Part shown: in pieces, positions 1 through 6,799 of the stretch | How the letters are laid out: every line of letters starts with the position of its first letter | How positions within the stretch are numbered: position 1 is the first letter of the stretch | Source of the DNA: Acidobacteriota bacterium | GTDB taxonomy: Bacteria > Acidobacteriota > Vicinamibacteria > Vicinamibacterales > 2-12-FULL-66-21 | Assembly (NCBI GenBank): GCA_013362195.1 | Contig: JABFWM010000040.1 | Location: 1 to 8,224, forward strand | Length of the DNA: 8,224 bases | Direction: 5' to 3' | Notes under the pieces: model-generated | Told to the model about the DNA's origin: nothing | Seen by the model: the letters and a program-made list of their open reading frames with translations, nothing else | Database searches by the model: none | Position numbers and translations under genes: made by a program

Positions 1-446
1 CCGCGGCCGCCGCGCCCGCCACCACCAGCCGCACCGGGCGGCGGAGGGATCACGCACTCCTTGCCGTTCCACGTCCCTTTGCGCGCACCTTCGGGCACTG
101 GCGCCGCCGCGCCCGCAGGCCCTCGGCCGCCGCCGCGCGCGCCGGCCGCCGCCGGACCGCCGCCGCGCCCAGACATCGGCGCGCCGGCAAAACTCTCGAC
201 TGGTCCGCCCATCAACTCAATCGCGCTGATCCCCGAGTCCACGACATATTTCAGCGTCGCTTCGGCGCTCTGGTCGGGCATGCTGCGGAAGCTGTAGGTG
301 ATGGTCCCGATCTGCACGCCATTGACGACCGAGTTCGGCTTCGCCTGTGCGAACGCGCCGAACAGGGCGTCGCTCCTCCCGAGCAACGCCGCGGCCGGCA
401 CGCCGGCGAGCGCCAGCTTCCCGAATTCCCGCCTCGTGTACGACAT
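1..446 (-). CDS. Tat-exported sugar phosphate isomerase/epimerase-like TIM-barrel protein (N-terminal part)
   Basis: The gene starts at ATG 446 and runs off the left edge, so 148 residues are visible. A strong ribosome site (AGGAGG, complement of 454-459) lies 7 nt upstream and fixes the start. Residues 4-10 (TRREFGK) followed by a short hydrophobic stretch to about residue 23 form a twin-arginine signal, so export of a folded protein is expected. Residues 38-83 (GVQIGTITYSFR, then VVDSGISAIELMGG) match the first beta-alpha units of xylose-isomerase-like TIM barrels (AP endonuclease 2 / IolE-like family). Residues 91-115 and 135-148 are Gly/Ala/Arg-rich low-complexity segments; such inserts are known in acidobacterial members. 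Substrate and metal ligands cannot be read because the C-terminal part is missing. It follows the sigma/anti-sigma operon by 180 bp and probably has its own promoter. The family call is fairly secure; the exact reaction is unknown. Confidence 0.8.
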   Translation of the reverse strand, partial: MSYTRREFGKLALAGVPAAALLGRSDALFGAFAQAKPNSVVNGVQIGTITYSFRSMPDQSAEATLKYVVDSGISAIELMGGPVESFAGAPMSGRGGGPAAAGARGGGRGPAGAAAPVPEGARKGTWNGKECVIPPPPGAAGGGGRGGR

Positions 447-626
447 GCGGTCTCCTCCTCACGCGCCGCACGCTCGTCCGCCGCGGGCTGCGGCGGCGCC
501 GTGCGCGACACAGCTTACACCTGCCCTGTCAGATGACTGGATCGAAGGACGCAGAGGCGCGTGCCGCACGCGCGCCCACTTCAGGCGAGCGTGATCCTCC
601 CGCTGACGCGCGGGCGCGCCATCGCG
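447..626 (-). other. Intergenic leader of the Tat-exported protein
   Basis: This 180-bp gap separates the anti-sigma stop from the start at 446. It holds the ribosome site noted for that gene. It also has an inverted repeat at 478-496 (7-bp arms CCGCCGC/GCGGCGG, 5-nt loop) without a U-tract, which could be leader structure or a weak terminator. A TAAGCT hexamer (complement of 512-517) is a poor -10 candidate because no convincing -35 lies 16-18 bp from it. No small gene is evident. Confidence 0.35.
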
Positions 627-1463
627 TCAAGGCGCCCCGACGAGGACGCGCGGGCCGGTCGGCGCCGGCACCCCTCCGGCAGGCTCGATGGTGACGGCCA
701 CCGCGACCGGCGATGGCATGTCTGCCGGCGTACGGAACACGCCGAGGCCGCTGCCGGTCGCATCCGGATCGATCACTCCGGCGCTCACGGGACCACGCGG
801 CACGACCACCCAGACCTGATACGTGCGTCCCGGGCCCGCCGGCGGCAGGTTCGCTGCGGTGAACACCATCCCGCGCTGACGGCTCCACAGCGCGCGCGCC
901 GAGGCCGCGGGTGCGCCGGGCTGCGCGGCGAGATCGATGCGCGCGAGGTCCGGCGCGGCGAGGATCGCCATCGCGGAGCGCGCCTGATCCGCAATGCGGC
1001 GCGCGTCGAGCGTCGCCTGCTGCGCCGCGCGCGCCTCCCCGGACGTGCGCGTCAGCGCGCGCTCGAGGGTCGCGACCCGGCCCTGCAAGCGCATCGCGTA
1101 AGCCGCGGCGCCGATGGCGATGAGCAGCATGGCCGCAAGCGGCAGCCAGGTCCGAAGCGATGCGGGCTGGCGCGAGACGCTCGACGGCGACACCGCGGGC
1201 GACGAACGAAGCGCGTCATCCGACGCACGGCGATTGAGGGACGCACCGGTAATCGTCGACAGGACGCGGGCGCGCAGTTCCGGCGGCGGCGTACGGGATG
1301 GTACCGCGCAATCAAGCGCGTATCCGACGCGCTGGAACGATCGGACCTGCGCGGCGCATGCGTCGCATCCGGCGATGTGCTCGGCCACCGCACGGCGCTC
1401 GGCGGGTTCGAGCGCGCCGAGCGCGAACGCGGCGAGCGCCTGCTCGTCGTGCTCCGGCGTCAT
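627..1463 (-). CDS. rskA: RskA-family zinc-binding anti-sigma factor
   Basis: This 278-residue protein should hold the adjacent sigma factor inactive at the membrane. The N-terminal domain carries the zinc-type anti-sigma motif H29-x3-C33-x2-C36. A single membrane segment spans about residues 105-124 (LPLAAMLLIAIGAAAYAM), followed by an Arg/Ala-rich, possibly coiled-coil stretch (127-165). The outer C-terminal domain, about 190-276, has RskA signatures: YQVWVV, GPVSAGV and the closing VTIEPAGGVPAPTGPRVLVG. Start ATG 1463 overlaps the sigma stop by 4 bp (ATGA), and GGAGAG lies 6 nt upstream (complement of 1470-1475), so translation is probably coupled. A longer open frame continues upstream but is the shadow of the sigma gene. 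RskA proteins are released by regulated proteolysis in mycobacteria; whether that occurs here is inference. Family assignment is strong. Confidence 0.92.
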   Translation of the reverse strand: MTPEHDEQALAAFALGALEPAERRAVAEHIAGCDACAAQVRSFQRVGYALDCAVPSRTPPPELRARVLSTITGASLNRRASDDALRSSPAVSPSSVSRQPASLRTWLPLAAMLLIAIGAAAYAMRLQGRVATLERALTRTSGEARAAQQATLDARRIADQARSAMAILAAPDLARIDLAAQPGAPAASARALWSRQRGMVFTAANLPPAGPGRTYQVWVVVPRGPVSAGVIDPDATGSGLGVFRTPADMPSPVAVAVTIEPAGGVPAPTGPRVLVGAP

Positions 1464-2071
1464 ACCGCACTCTCCGTCAGCGCATCGCGCAACCGCATGA
1501 GCGCGGCGCGCATCCGCGTCTTGATGGTGCCGAGCGGCTGCTCGAGGCGTTCGGCGATTTCCCGCTGCGACAAGCCCTCGTAATACGCCAGCTCGATCGC
1601 CACGCGCTGGATGAATGGCAGCGCCTCCAGCGCGGTCCGGACTCGGCGCGCCTCCTCGTCCGCGACGAGCTGGTCGACGAGCCCCGTGCTCGCCGCGGGA
1701 AGATCCCCCGCCGCCTCGACATCGAGCGCGCCCTGCGCCGACGGACGCGACCGGCGCGCGCGCACGCGATCGATCGCGCGGGAACGTGTCATGGTCAGCA
1801 GCCACGCGGCCACGCTGCCGCGCGCGGCGTCGTACGCGCCGGCGCGCTGCCACGCCTGCGCGAACACAACCTGGACGAGGTCCTCGGCGTCCCCTTCGTC
1901 GCCGACGATGCGCAGCGCGAGCGAGTAGATCGCCCGCGCGTGCCGATCGTACAGGACAGCGACGGCAGAGGCCTCTCCATCGCACATCCGTTGAAGGCAT
2001 GCGCGGTCGTCGGCCGTCCCGTCGTCAGGGTGGGCAGCGTCCGACAATACGGCGAACAGCCAGATCAGCAT
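1460..2071 (-). CDS. sigK: ECF RNA polymerase sigma factor, SigK-like
   Basis: This 203-residue protein directs RNA polymerase to a stress-type regulon. Region sigma-2 spans about residues 37-104 and contains DAEDLVQVVFAQAW (61-74), the core-binding signature, then the -10 recognition helix with the RAIDRVRARRSR stretch. Region sigma-4 spans about 142-195, with a helix-turn-helix GLSQREIAERLEQPLGTIKT that reads the -35 element. The sigma/RskA gene pair with a 4-bp overlap is the layout of the SigK-RskA group, and LAYYEGLSQREIAERL fits that group. ATG 2071 is the first start and has no clear Shine-Dalgarno. The first 20 residues are poorly conserved in character, so a slightly later non-ATG start is possible; the ATG at 1987 would cut into the domain. 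The symbol reflects similarity, not orthology proof. Confidence 0.92.
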   Translation of the reverse strand: MLIWLFAVLSDAAHPDDGTADDRACLQRMCDGEASAVAVLYDRHARAIYSLALRIVGDEGDAEDLVQVVFAQAWQRAGAYDAARGSVAAWLLTMTRSRAIDRVRARRSRPSAQGALDVEAAGDLPAASTGLVDQLVADEEARRVRTALEALPFIQRVAIELAYYEGLSQREIAERLEQPLGTIKTRMRAALMRLRDALTESAV

Positions 2072-2082
2072 GAATCGTGGTG

Positions 2083-2112
2083 GCGGGCAGCCCGCAAGTG
2101 CCGCGCATCATA
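2083..2112 (-). promoter_or_regulatory. Candidate promoter and palindromic leader of the sigma operon
   Basis: On the minus strand TATGAT (complement of 2107-2112) is a good -10 hexamer. It would start the transcript near 2100, about 29 nt before the sigma ATG. No clear -35 is present; the GC hairpin at 2129-2156 sits where it would lie. Between the predicted start site and the ATG is a perfect 13-bp palindrome GCGGGCAGCCCGC (2083-2095), which could be an operator or a short leader hairpin that limits translation. Confidence 0.4.
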
Positions 2113-2128
2113 CTCTGAAGCGCGAACG

Positions 2129-2156
2129 GGCGGCCCGCCGCGTTGGGCGGACCGCC
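2129..2156 (-). terminator. GC-rich hairpin downstream of the EF-hand gene
   Basis: Two 11-base arms (GGCGGCCCGCC at 2129-2139 and GGCGGACCGCC at 2146-2156) pair fully, with one G-U wobble in the minus-strand transcript, around a 6-nt loop. The hairpin begins 18 nt after the stop of the minus-strand gene that ends at 2175. No U-tract follows, so it is a terminator-like or transcript-stabilising hairpin rather than a classical intrinsic terminator. It also separates that gene from the sigma operon. Confidence 0.5.
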
Positions 2157-2174
2157 AGTGACTGCCACGCGCGC

Positions 2175-2974
2175 TCAGCCGCCGTGCCGGAACTCGCGGC
2201 TGTCGAAGAACAGGAAGAAGTTCGACGGGACGTCCGCTGACGCGCGGCCGCTCGCCTGCGCAGCGCGCAGCGCCGCGACCGAGTTCAGCCCGCTGGTGCC
2301 GCTGACATTCGGCCAGACCCCCGGGTCGGTCACTAGCACCACGACCACCTGCCACCAGATCGCGCCGAAGTTCGCGCCGTCGATGATGTGGCTGTGATTG
2401 GCGTGGGCACCTGCACCGCCGTCCCCGCCGGCACCGCGCCAAGGCTGGCCAGCACGGGACCGAGATCGAGGGTCGACGGATGCATGGTGCAGGTGCCGAA
2501 CGCGCCGGCGTGCACACTGAGCGGCGGTCCCGGTTCCGGGCACTGCACGGGCACACCCGGTGACGGATCGAAAGCGTCGGGCACGAACCCGAACAAGCGC
2601 CGGAGCGCCGCCGCCAGCTCCGGGGTGGCCGCCTGGCCGTCTGCGTCCGCGTCGAAGAACGGCACGATGACGTAGAGCGGTTGCGTATCGGTTATGGGCC
2701 TGCCATTCGGATCGATGGTCGGCTGCCGCCCGACCACGCATCGCGGCGACTGGAACTCGTTCGGGTCCACCGCGGCGATCGCGCCATCATTGTCGAGATC
2801 GTCGCCAGGTTCGTGCACGCACTGAAAGTTCATGAAGTAGGTGAAGGCCACGAGACGATCGTTGCCATAGCCATCGGTCTGGTTGGCTTTGATCGGACGG
2901 GTCGGATCCTGTCGCGCTGCGGCCGGAACGGACAACGCGACGCTCAGGAGCACCAGCGGAATCACTCGGCGCAT
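2175..2974 (-). pseudogene. Frameshifted secreted protein with two EF-hand-type calcium loops
   Basis: Start is ATG 2974 with AAGG 7 nt upstream. Residues 1-21 are a clear Sec signal peptide (VIPLVLLSVALSVPAAA then RQD). Residues 59-70 (D-L-D-N-D-G-A-I-A-A-V-D) fit the 12-residue EF-hand loop perfectly, and residues 108-119 (D-A-D-A-D-G...E) form a second loop with Ala at position 8, so calcium binding is likely. The first frame stays protein-like to about residue 191 (base 2402), then degenerates into Ser/Thr/Arg-rich shadow. The neighbouring frame picks up at base 2399 with NHSHIIDGANFGAIWW and continues for 74 residues to the stop at 2175. A one-base loss between about 2397 and 2404 joins the halves into a product of about 266 residues. 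I do not recognise a named family or function. The shift may be a mutation, an assembly error or, least likely, programmed. Confidence 0.72.
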
Positions 2975-3099
2975 AGTCACACCTTTCCAATCGATGCAGA
3001 TCACAACCATCACGAACGCGTCGTGCGCCCCGCCCCGGTACCGGGCGCGGCCGCCGCCTCGAGCCGACATCTCCACTACGCAGCGGGGGCGCGGCTGGA
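2975..3099. promoter_or_regulatory. Divergent intergenic region with a perfect 12-bp palindrome
   Basis: The gap lies between the minus-strand EF-hand gene (start 2974) and the plus-strand acetyltransferase. It contains CCCGGTACCGGG (3034-3045), a perfect palindrome inside a GC-rich run and a possible operator shared by both directions. I see no convincing -10/-35 pair for the minus-strand gene. Open frames extending through this gap from either side have no domain content. Confidence 0.35.
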
Positions 3100-3130
3100 T
3101 TGGTGCTCGCGCGATGGCTCTTGCTATGCT
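3100..3130 (+). promoter_or_regulatory. Candidate extended -10 promoter of the acetyltransferase
   Basis: TTGGTG (3100-3105) and TATGCT (3125-3130), with an upstream TG giving an extended -10 (TGCTATGCT), are 19 bp apart. The predicted start of transcription is about 3137, only about 8 nt before ATG 3145. No Shine-Dalgarno is visible before that ATG, so the mRNA would be nearly leaderless. Confidence 0.45.
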
Positions 3131-3144
3131 CGTGCGCCGTTGCG

Positions 3145-3681
3145 ATGACCGCGACACCCTGGACCGTGCGGCGGCTGGACCGTCTCGACGCGCGCGCCGT
3201 CGACGCGCTCGCCGACGTCTTGATCGATTGCGTCGAAGGCGGCGCGTCGGTGAGCTTCATGCACCCCCTCACGCGCGAGCGGGCAACGGCGTTCTGGCGC
3301 CGCGTGGCGGACGATGTGGCCGCCGGTGAACGCGCGGTGATCGTGGCGGAGGACGCGCAGGGGATCTGCGGCACCGTGCAGCTGATCCTGTCGATGCCCG
3401 AGAACCAGCCGCACCGCGCCGATCTCGCGAAGATGCTCGTCCATCGCCGGGCGCGGCGGCAGGGACTGGGCGCCGCGCTGATCCGCGCGGCCGAAGCGAC
3501 GGCTCGCGAGTGCGGCAAGACGCTGCTCGTGCTGGACGCCGTCACGGATGGCGATGCCGCGCGGCTCTACGCGCGGCTTGGCTGGAGGCGCGTCGGCGAC
3601 ATCCCGCGCTATGCGCTCATGCCGATGGGCGGCTTCTGCAGCACCACCTTCTTCTATCGCGACTTGTCGGATGCCCCATGA
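3145..3681 (+). CDS. GNAT-family N-acetyltransferase
   Basis: This 178-residue protein should transfer an acetyl group from acetyl-CoA to an amine on an unknown small molecule or protein. Motif A is clear: R104-R-Q-G-L-G109, the pyrophosphate-binding loop, after the beta strand LAKMLVH and before the helix AALIRAAEATARECG. Motif B follows as LLVLDAVTDGDAARLYARLGWRRVG (about 127-151), with Tyr142 in the usual place of the general acid. The end (PMGGFCSTTFFYRDL) is typical of the subgroup whose products end in a TTFFY strand. The frame is open to about 3100, but ATG 3145 is the better start: the upstream part overlaps the candidate promoter and is not family-like. It is a single gene facing away from the EF-hand gene. 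Substrate is unknown. Confidence 0.92.
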   Translation: MTATPWTVRRLDRLDARAVDALADVLIDCVEGGASVSFMHPLTRERATAFWRRVADDVAAGERAVIVAEDAQGICGTVQLILSMPENQPHRADLAKMLVHRRARRQGLGAALIRAAEATARECGKTLLVLDAVTDGDAARLYARLGWRRVGDIPRYALMPMGGFCSTTFFYRDLSDAP

Positions 3682-3732
3682 CGCGCGGCGCAGCTATGTC
3701 GGCGCGCTTCAGGCGACCGCGCCACCTGCATC

Positions 3733-4020
3733 GTGCGCGGCGCGCGGGGCACATGCCTTGCTGGACTGCGCGCCGAAGGAGTCCATGCGATGCTCTTCTC
3801 GACGCGGCTGCGTGGGCGCGGCGCCGTGACGCTCTCGTTCACCAACAGCGCGGAATTCGGCACGTTCGCCGACCGCGTGAGCTACCGGTTTGCTGAGAGC
3901 GCCGCCACGCCAGAGCCGGGTACGATCCTTCTCCTCGCATCGGGAGTCGCGGGACTGTGGAGACGTCGGAGCAGCCGGCCTTCATCGGCATGGGGCGTGC
4001 TGGAAGAGGCCTCACGATGA
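3733..4020 (+). pseudogene. Orphan PEP-CTERM sorting tail (remnant of an exported protein)
   Basis: Counting from GTG 3733, the 95-residue frame ends with a PEP-CTERM signal: PEP at residues 60-62, a hydrophobic segment TILLLASGVAGLW (64-76) and RRR at 77-79. Such tails direct exported proteins to exosortase for cleavage at the envelope. Residues 31-53 (VTLSFTNSAEFGTFADRVSYRF) look like the last beta strands of a jelly-roll-type domain. There is no signal peptide or complete upstream domain: the frame begins right after the acetyltransferase stop, and its first 30 residues are Arg/Gly-rich and unconvincing. The part after RRR is also longer than usual for these tails. The best reading is the 3' end of a gene whose 5' part was lost. 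ATG 3790 is an alternative start if it is expressed. Confidence 0.6.
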
Positions 4021-4079
4021 TCCGGTCGCCAGTGTGATTTGCGCCGTGCCGTCGAAAGCGTAAACACGACCGCCGTCCC

Positions 4080-4140
4080 ATCCGCGTTCATGCCATCCGT
4101 GTATTTCACTGTGTATCCGTGGTGGATCTGATCCGTGGTG
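4080..4140. repeat. Degenerate ATCCGTG repeat array
   Basis: ATCCGCG (4080-4086) and three ATCCGTG copies (4095-4101, 4115-4121, 4131-4137) are spaced 15, 20 and 16 bp apart. The last two extend to a perfect 10-mer ATCCGTGGTG (4115-4124 and 4131-4140). The complement reads as the CACGGAT-type dispersed repeat that I recall from many Acidobacteria and other environmental genomes. It sits directly downstream of the permease stop (4142-4144). CTGATC/GATCAG (4128-4145) gives a small 6-bp stem over that stop. Confidence 0.6.
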
Positions 4141-4141
4141 A

Positions 4142-6790
4142 TCAGTCGGCGCGCAGCGTGACGATCGGATTGAGCCGCGCGGCGCGCCGGGCCGGCAGGT
4201 AAGCGGCCAGCGCGGCAATGGTCAGCAGCACCACTGGCGCGCCGGCAAGGGTCACGAGATCCGAGCTCTTCACGCCGAACAGCACCCCTTCGAGCGCGCG
4301 CGCGAACGCGGCGGCGCCACCCACGCCGGCGACGAGGCCGGCTGTCACCAGCAGCAGCGATCGTCCGACGATGTTGCGAACGATGTGTGCACGCTGAGCG
4401 CCAAGCGCGAGCCGCACGCCGATCTCACGCCTTCGCCGCGACGCCTCGTACGCGGTGAGTCCGTACAAGCCCACGCAGACGAGGAGCAGCGCCGTGGCGC
4501 CAACCACTCCCGAGAGCTGCGCCAGCATCCGATCGGGCGCAATCGTGCCGTCGATCAACTTTCGCTGGGTTGTGGCGCCTCGCCAGCGAAGATCGGGCAC
4601 TTCACGGCGAGCCTCGTTCCAGAGCGCGTCCGCGATGGTGTCCGGCTCGGCCGTCGTCCGGATCGCCAGGTTGGGCGCGGCGGCCGAATCGGGCATCTGC
4701 AGCGCCGGGAGATACACCATCCGCGGCGCCGGCTCCCTCAGCGTTCGATACTTCGCGTCCTGCACGACGCCCGCGACGCGGAGGCGTCGGACGTCACCAT
4801 CGCCGATCTGAAGGATGTCCCCGACCGCGTCCGTGCGTGCGAAGAAGTAGCGCGCGGCGGCTTCATTGATGACTGCCACCGCTTCAGACCGCTCGTCGTC
4901 GTGGACGTCGAACGGACGGCCGCGAACGAGGCGTGTGCCGAGCGCCTCGAAGAACCCTGGAGAGACCACGAGCAGGACCGCGTCGCGATCCTGTCCGGGC
5001 GCGGGATTGAAGCGCGGCGTCACGATCGGCTCTGTCCAGGTGCCGCCGCCGAAGAGCCGCTCGCTGGAGTAGCCCACGGATTCGACGCCTGGCACGTGCG
5101 AGAGCCGATCGACAACGCGGTCGTAGGCACGCACGCGATCGACTGGAGTACGCGATCGGGCAGGATCGAGCCCGACACTGAGCAGCACGACGTGCTCGGG
5201 CCGAAAGCCCGCATCCACGTGCATGAGCGTCAGCAGGCTGCGGCTAAACAAGAGCGCCCCGGCAAGCAGCACGCACGAAATCGCGACCTGTACGGCGACG
5301 AGCACGCGATCCAAGCGCGCGCGCGTGCCACGACCGCCATCACCGGCCGGACCGCCTTTCATCAGGGATGTGAGATCGAGACGCGTGGCGGCAAGGGCCG
5401 GCGCGAGCCCGAACAACACGACGGCGATCAGCAGCACGACCAGCGTGAACATGAGCACACGCGGATTGATATCGGTGGACAGTTCCATGGTGCCCATCGC
5501 GGCCGAGAGGAACCGCACGAGCGACGCCGCGGCGGTCGGCGCGAGCGCGACGCCGATCGCGCCGCCGATCGCGCCAAGCACCGCGCTCTCCGTGAGCAGT
5601 TGGCGGAGGAGCCGCCATCGGCTCGCCCCGATCGACAACCGGACCGCCATCTCGCGCCGGCGTGCACCGGCGCGCGCGAGCAACAGGTTCGCCACGTTCA
5701 CGGTCGCGATGAGAAGCAGCAGCGCCACCACTCCCATCAGAATCCACAGCGCCCCGGAGAACTGCCGTCGAACCACGGTGAGGCCGCCGCTCGCATCGCC
5801 AACGTCCAGGCGGAGCGATTTTTCGAGGTGCCACTGATTCGTGATCTGCGCGGCTATGACGTCGACGTTAGCGCGCACCTGGTCGCGCGAGACGCCGGCG
5901 CGGACGCGCGCGATCGTGCGAAACATGTTCGCGCCGCTGTTCCGCAGATAGTGATCGTCGAACCAGGTAATCGGCATCCACAGGTCGATCCGATGGCCCG
6001 TGAGCACGCCACTGAACGCTCGCGGCGCCACGCCGACGACGGTATAGTCGCGGCGTCCGACGCGCATCTGCGTGCCCAGCACGTTCGGATCGCCATTGAA
6101 CACCCGCTCCCAGAGCGCATGACTGATCACTGCGGTGTTCGACGGCGCCATGTCACGCGCATCGAGCGCGCGCCCGAGCACCGGCGTGACGCCGAGGACC
6201 GTGAAGTACTCGGCGCTGACGGGCGAAAGATGCACTTCCCCACCGCTGCGGCCGCTGACGTCGAGGCTCGCCGCGAAGCGTCCGCCCGACGTGAGCAGCA
6301 CGCCCGAGAACACCGAGGTGCGATCGCGGATCGCTTCGAAGGCGGCGTAGCTGAGCGCGCGGCCGCCGTCGCGGCTCACTTCGACGAGCCGCGTTGGCTC
6401 ATGAACCGACGGCATGGTCCGCAACAGTACGGCGTCGACGAGACTGAAAATCGCCGCGTTCGCGCCAATGCCGAGCGCGAGCGAGAGGATTGCGGCCAGT
6501 GTGAACCCGGGAGACTTGATCAACAGTCGCCCCGCGTACGCGACGTCCTTCGCGGTGTCCTGCGCGAGACCGATCCTGCGCGCGTCGCGGCACTGCTCCT
6601 TGATTGGTTCGATCGGCCCGAAGTCGCGGCGGGCCGCGCGTCGTGCTTCCGTCTCCGACATCCCGGCGGCCATGTATTCGCGCGTCAGATGCTCGAGGTG
6701 CAGCCCGAGCTCGTCGCGCATCTCGCGCTCCCCGCGCGAGGATCGCAGCAGCGAACGCCAGCGGTGTATGACGATGCGGACGAAGCGCAT
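4142..6790 (-). CDS. ADOP-family MacB/FtsX-like duplicated permease
   Basis: This 882-residue inner-membrane protein is a full-length acidobacterial duplicated orphan permease. Residues 1-75 are the soluble prefix domain (GEREMRDELGLHLEHLTREYMAAG...ARRDFG). Each half has one membrane helix, a periplasmic MacB core domain, then a three-helix FtsX domain. First half: helix 96-123, core 124-340, helices about 346-373, 400-424 and 445-465. Second half: helix 495-518, core 519-750, helices about 757-780, 810-832 and 845-865. The duplicated coupling segments are visible as REMAVRLSIGASRWRLLRQLL (379-399) and REIGVRLALGAQRAHIVRNIV (788-808). The C-terminus RLNPIVTLRAD is typical. AGGAGG (complement of 6796-6801) lies 5 nt before the ATG and overlaps the padR stop, so the two genes are coupled. 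No ABC ATPase is nearby, as is usual for this family. Substrate is unknown. Confidence 0.95.
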   Translation of the reverse strand: MRFVRIVIHRWRSLLRSSRGEREMRDELGLHLEHLTREYMAAGMSETEARRAARRDFGPIEPIKEQCRDARRIGLAQDTAKDVAYAGRLLIKSPGFTLAAILSLALGIGANAAIFSLVDAVLLRTMPSVHEPTRLVEVSRDGGRALSYAAFEAIRDRTSVFSGVLLTSGGRFAASLDVSGRSGGEVHLSPVSAEYFTVLGVTPVLGRALDARDMAPSNTAVISHALWERVFNGDPNVLGTQMRVGRRDYTVVGVAPRAFSGVLTGHRIDLWMPITWFDDHYLRNSGANMFRTIARVRAGVSRDQVRANVDVIAAQITNQWHLEKSLRLDVGDASGGLTVVRRQFSGALWILMGVVALLLLIATVNVANLLLARAGARRREMAVRLSIGASRWRLLRQLLTESAVLGAIGGAIGVALAPTAAASLVRFLSAAMGTMELSTDINPRVLMFTLVVLLIAVVLFGLAPALAATRLDLTSLMKGGPAGDGGRGTRARLDRVLVAVQVAISCVLLAGALLFSRSLLTLMHVDAGFRPEHVVLLSVGLDPARSRTPVDRVRAYDRVVDRLSHVPGVESVGYSSERLFGGGTWTEPIVTPRFNPAPGQDRDAVLLVVSPGFFEALGTRLVRGRPFDVHDDERSEAVAVINEAAARYFFARTDAVGDILQIGDGDVRRLRVAGVVQDAKYRTLREPAPRMVYLPALQMPDSAAAPNLAIRTTAEPDTIADALWNEARREVPDLRWRGATTQRKLIDGTIAPDRMLAQLSGVVGATALLLVCVGLYGLTAYEASRRRREIGVRLALGAQRAHIVRNIVGRSLLLVTAGLVAGVGGAAAFARALEGVLFGVKSSDLVTLAGAPVVLLTIAALAAYLPARRAARLNPIVTLRAD

Positions 6791-6799
6791 GGCCGCCTC

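Noticed and set aside
561..1583. Plus-strand frame of 340 codons opposite the anti-sigma gene
   Set aside because: No recognisable domain and Arg-rich composition; it is the complement shadow of the anti-sigma and sigma genes.
1464..2000. N-terminal extension of the anti-sigma frame to about 2000
   Set aside because: The extension is Arg-rich shadow sequence over the sigma gene. The ATGA overlap, the ribosome site and the ZAS motif fix the start at 1463.
2385..2410. Programmed -1 frameshift
   Set aside because: No slippery heptamer and no obvious downstream pseudoknot in the expected position; a missing base explains the data more simply.
2975..3157. Upstream extension of the EF-hand gene to 3157
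   Set aside because: The extension would bury the signal peptide internally and overlaps the divergent promoter. ATG 2974 has a ribosome site.
3882..4218. Short minus-strand frames such as MKYTDGMNADGT over 3882-4218
   Set aside because: Their protein-like look comes from the CACGGAT repeats and from permease shadow; there is no ribosome site or consistent frame.
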